Both the position numbers and the translations under genes were made by a program. Below are positions 6,323 to 8,864 of a stretch of 8,864 bases of DNA, piece by piece. The stretch is from positions 1 through 8,864 of the forward strand of contig JAQVPT010000139.1 in NCBI GenBank assembly GCA_028701945.1. The letters are read 5' to 3'. The notes below the pieces were generated by a model. It worked only from the letters and a program-made list of their open reading frames with translations. It was not told the DNA's origin and did not search any database. This DNA is from Bacteroidales bacterium (GTDB lineage: Bacteria > Bacteroidota > Bacteroidia > Bacteroidales > ML635J-15). Numbering within the stretch: position 1 is the stretch's first letter; the number at the start of each line of letters is the position of its first letter.

Positions 6323-8158
6323 CTAAAATTTCCTTACTGGTCTAACCAAAAATTCGGATTTTTTAGCATCCTGCATTTCTGAACCAACTGCAAAATCGAT
6401 GGCTCTTGCTCTATATGCATCAACTTCACTAGATGATAAATAGTGAAAATAATCGGAAAATTGCCCAAATCCATTTAAATATAAATTATTATAGATTAGA
6501 GATAATTCGTTTATCGAAGGCAAAAACCAGTCATCGCAATTGTTTTGAAAGAAATCATAACAATATAATGCAGCTACGGAGCCGTCATTATCGTGATCAC
6601 ATTGCGTTGGATTATCAATATAATTATCTAAATTATTATGAAAGTTAACGATAGCTAATGTATTTTCCAACCCAGAACCAAATATCATTGAACTCGCTCC
6701 AGTTGAAGACGTGGCACATCCCCACTGCATAATCACCTCTGTATCCATTAATCCTACTTCCATTCCTCCACTCACACCATCATCGTAAAATATAATACCA
6801 CCACCTGGTCCGATATCTCCAATCCCTAATGTTACAAAACTTAATTCATCGCTATAGCTTACTCCAATTGCATTTACAGCATAACTCCTAGCATAATATG
6901 TAGTACCATTAAGTAGTCCAGATAAATTACTAACAAACGCATCTATCCCTGCACCTTCATTTGTCATTCCTTGATTAAGTTCGAGACTTGGGTTTTGTGC
7001 CTGACTATACACCACGCCTTTTGATGTAATATTAAGCCCCCCGTCACCAAGAATAGAAACGCTTATTTTTGCTGAATGCAGAGAAACTTCTGTAACAATC
7101 CCCTCAACCATATCTGGAGCTGTCGGTAAAATAGTTGTAAAACTAATTTCGTTACCATAAAAAATGTCGCCTTCGACAGTTTGGGCAAAAGATCTCACAT
7201 AATAAACAGTCCCACCTAACAAACTTCTCAAAGTTGAGCTAAAATTATCAGCACCCAATCCTTCAAAAGATCGTCCCTCATTATTCTCAAGTTCTGGATT
7301 ATTATATGTTGCCCACACAAACCCTTTTTCTAATACGGCCCTATTCCCATCGTCAATAAAACTAGACTCAATATTCGCTGTGTAAGCACCAATGTCAAAA
7401 GCATTATCAGTCAACAAAACAATATTGGAAGTGCTTGTATTAGTAGTAAAACTAGATTGGTTGCTATAAACTATTTCGTTAGCATTTTTCGCATAAGCAG
7501 AAATATAATATGTTGTCCCAAGCGTAAGACTATTTATTATAGACTGATATTGACCAGCATGATCTAAATAATTTATATCTGCACCAAGATTATCCTCAAG
7601 GCTTGTAATGTTCGTTGTGTTCCAAACAAAACCATACTCTGTAAGATTTTCAGGACCTTTATCAATAATATTTGCCGACATCAAAGCAGCCTCTCCTCCC
7701 AACAAGACTAAAACTGGTTTTTCGATAATAATATTACCTGTGGTAAGATATACTTTAATATTTCGGACTTCATTATCGCCAGCGCTTATTTTTAACGTAT
7801 CAGAGCGTCCAAACAAATTATATTCTCCAACACTTGCTCTTATATTAATTTGAATTTTTTTATCAATTGGGATTTCAATATTACCCTGCGATCTGTGTTT
7901 TCCATTCAATTGTTTAACAAAACTGACGCTGTCCTTAACCATACTTTGACTATTAGTGCCGCCATCATCGACTATTATTACTTCAAAAAAAGCTTTAAAC
8001 GTATCTGGAAAGCTAAGCTTAGTTTGCTCAAATTCAATATCCAATTTTAAAGAAGCTACTGGTCGTATTTGCAATGCCTCGTCATCCTCACAAGAAAACA
8101 AAAAGCAAGTTATTAATACAAATACTAGTAATAATATTTTCATTAAAGTGTTTTTCAT
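6323..8158 (-). CDS. Probable surface lipoprotein with three Fn3-like repeats and a C-terminal DUF1566/Lcl-type domain
   Basis: The product is 611 residues from the ATG at 8158-8156. A TTG just upstream keeps the frame open, but the ATG shares its A with the stop of the preceding gene (TGATG), which indicates translational coupling. Residues 1-22 are a lipoprotein signal ending in LFSC, with the lipidated Cys at 23. The following EDDE is the acidic tag linked in Bacteroidota to export of lipoproteins to the cell surface. Next comes a beta-rich region to about 141, then three Fn3-like repeats (about 145-240, 245-343 and 350-444). Each repeat has GFVW/GVVY after the first strands, a Leu-xx-GT(T/V)YY(I/V/A) strand near the end, and a closing SFTT or SFVT. 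The last domain (about 446-611) starts GDIGPGGGIIFYDDG and has WFLPSINEL (544-552), LSSSE (574-578) and a closing RPVRKF, the pattern of DUF1566/Lcl C-terminal domains. It has four Cys (481, 520, 533, 541) that may form disulfides, and an Asp-rich DHDNDG. The role is probably binding or adhesion; the ligand is unknown. Confidence 0.82.
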   Translation of the reverse strand: MKNTLMKILLLVFVLITCFLFSCEDDEALQIRPVASLKLDIEFEQTKLSFPDTFKAFFEVIIVDDGGTNSQSMVKDSVSFVKQLNGKHRSQGNIEIPIDKKIQINIRASVGEYNLFGRSDTLKISAGDNEVRNIKVYLTTGNIIIEKPVLVLLGGEAALMSANIIDKGPENLTEYGFVWNTTNITSLEDNLGADINYLDHAGQYQSIINSLTLGTTYYISAYAKNANEIVYSNQSSFTTNTSTSNIVLLTDNAFDIGAYTANIESSFIDDGNRAVLEKGFVWATYNNPELENNEGRSFEGLGADNFSSTLRSLLGGTVYYVRSFAQTVEGDIFYGNEISFTTILPTAPDMVEGIVTEVSLHSAKISVSILGDGGLNITSKGVVYSQAQNPSLELNQGMTNEGAGIDAFVSNLSGLLNGTTYYARSYAVNAIGVSYSDELSFVTLGIGDIGPGGGIIFYDDGVSGGMEVGLMDTEVIMQWGCATSSTGASSMIFGSGLENTLAIVNFHNNLDNYIDNPTQCDHDNDGSVAALYCYDFFQNNCDDWFLPSINELSLIYNNLYLNGFGQFSDYFHYLSSSEVDAYRARAIDFAVGSEMQDAKKSEFLVRPVRKF

Positions 8159-8864
8159 CAAAAAATATTTCTACTTAATTTAATGTAATAACTAAATTTT
8201 CGACTATCAATAACACCATGTTGTTTAAAATCGGTATAAATTGGATAAGAAAATACAAAAACGATATCTGTTGCAAACACAGTTGCAGACAAAGCAGCTT
8301 TAGCATCTACAATTAGAAATTCTCTATAATTACCTATTGATTCTTGATAATCGACATCAGTTTTCCATGAGTAAGTTTGAATGTTTGACAGTTTTCCACT
8401 CATATTTTTCATTAGACTAAAACCACCAAATACAGAAACAAAATTGGTGATATCATAATTCGCCGACGAATTTAAAACAAATGTATGCCCATTGTCGAGT
8501 TTATAATCTACCATTTGAGTGCCAGCAAAATCGGGGTAATTAATAACCACAGTTCTATCTGATTCGCCAGAATACCTATAAGTTACAATCGCATTTATTG
8601 AATATCTCGGCTGACTAAACTGAAATCTGTCAGTAAAAATAAAATCGTAGCTTCCCGTTCCTAAAGGGCAAAGATAAGAATCTACATTTTTATTTTTATT
8701 TCCAGTGGGAAAACTCAATGCAGCAGAAATACTGTTATAAAACATTTGATCGACATATTTCCAAGAACCACTTAAAATAAGGTCTCCTAGTCCATATGCA
8801 GAAACATATCCATGCGAATAATACACCTGACGTTGTAAATAAAAAGGCATTTTTAATGACAACT
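8158..8864 (-). CDS. Outer-membrane beta-barrel (transporter/Phenol_MetA_deg-like), C-terminal part; N-terminus beyond right edge
   Basis: About 234 residues are visible, with the frame open at the right edge. The only start-like codon at the border is a TTG in the middle of a likely beta strand, so the true start lies outside. The fragment has YGLGDL (about 23-28), SFPTGNKNKN (50-59) and LGTGSYD (67-73), the pattern of the PF13557 family of outer-membrane transporter-like barrels (named for the meta-pathway of phenol degradation, although most members have no proven link to it). Amphipathic strands follow to the end, which is SYYIKLSRNIF; the terminal Phe is the usual barrel-assembly signal. 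Its TGA overlaps the ATG of the downstream lipoprotein gene by one base, so the two are surely one transcript and probably work together at the outer membrane. A PorP/SprF-type barrel was considered, but the PTG and GTGSYD motifs favour the transporter family. Confidence 0.65.
   Translation of the reverse strand, partial: LSLKMPFYLQRQVYYSHGYVSAYGLGDLILSGSWKYVDQMFYNSISAALSFPTGNKNKNVDSYLCPLGTGSYDFIFTDRFQFSQPRYSINAIVTYRYSGESDRTVVINYPDFAGTQMVDYKLDNGHTFVLNSSANYDITNFVSVFGGFSLMKNMSGKLSNIQTYSWKTDVDYQESIGNYREFLIVDAKAALSATVFATDIVFVFSYPIYTDFKQHGVIDSRKFSYYIKLSRNIF

Noticed and set aside
8159..8161. TTG as the start of the lipoprotein gene.
   Set aside because: An ATG follows immediately and overlaps the upstream stop as TGATG, the better-supported coupled start.
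6433..8183. Four plus-strand open frames (6433-6648, 7608-7853, 7850-8050, 7956-8183) opposite the lipoprotein gene.
   Set aside because: They overlap one another or the real gene, lack recognisable domains, and the sense gene has clear domain structure throughout.

Overview
The window is A+T-rich chromosomal DNA, about one third G+C by eye. It most likely comes from a member of the Bacteroidota, probably Bacteroidia. Several features point that way: a GyrB N-terminus with the YSADSIQVLEGLDAVRKR sequence, an FtsE typical of that phylum, Bacteroidota -7 promoter boxes (TAnnTTTG) ahead of the genes, no clear Shine-Dalgarno sequences, and an acidic-tagged lipoprotein carrying Bacteroidota-style Fn3-like repeats. 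No mobile element, CRISPR array, tRNA or rRNA is visible, and no intergenic gap exceeds 300 bases.

Layout: (1) 1-130, minus: the first 43 codons of gyrB, running off the left edge. (2) 131-314: a 184-base intergenic region with the gyrB promoter box, nested inverted repeats, one DnaA-box-like 9-mer and a weak terminator candidate. (3) 315-2030, minus: an exported beta-barrel protein. (4) 2053-5277, minus: a very large exported TPR-repeat protein directly upstream of the barrel gene and almost certainly co-transcribed with it. (5) 5278-5503: a divergent promoter region with three TAAATTTG boxes and an (AT)7 tract. (6) 5504-6211, plus: ftsE, with no ftsX beside it. (7) 6212-6322: a short convergent gap. 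(8) 6323-8158, minus: a probably surface-exposed lipoprotein with three Fn3-like repeats and a C-terminal DUF1566-type domain. (9) 8158-8864, minus: the C-terminal part of another outer-membrane beta-barrel, overlapping the lipoprotein gene by one base and running off the right edge.

The common theme is the cell envelope. Genes 3 and 4 look like a periplasmic TPR scaffold with its outer-membrane barrel partner. This is a conserved-looking Bacteroidota pair to which I cannot assign a biochemical function. Genes 8 and 9 look like a second, separate outer-membrane unit, a barrel plus a lipoprotein. FtsE supplies a cytoplasmic ATPase that normally works with FtsX in septal peptidoglycan remodelling. 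gyrB is housekeeping. The most likely candidate for an undescribed system is the TPR/barrel pair divergent from ftsE; its function is not readable from sequence alone.
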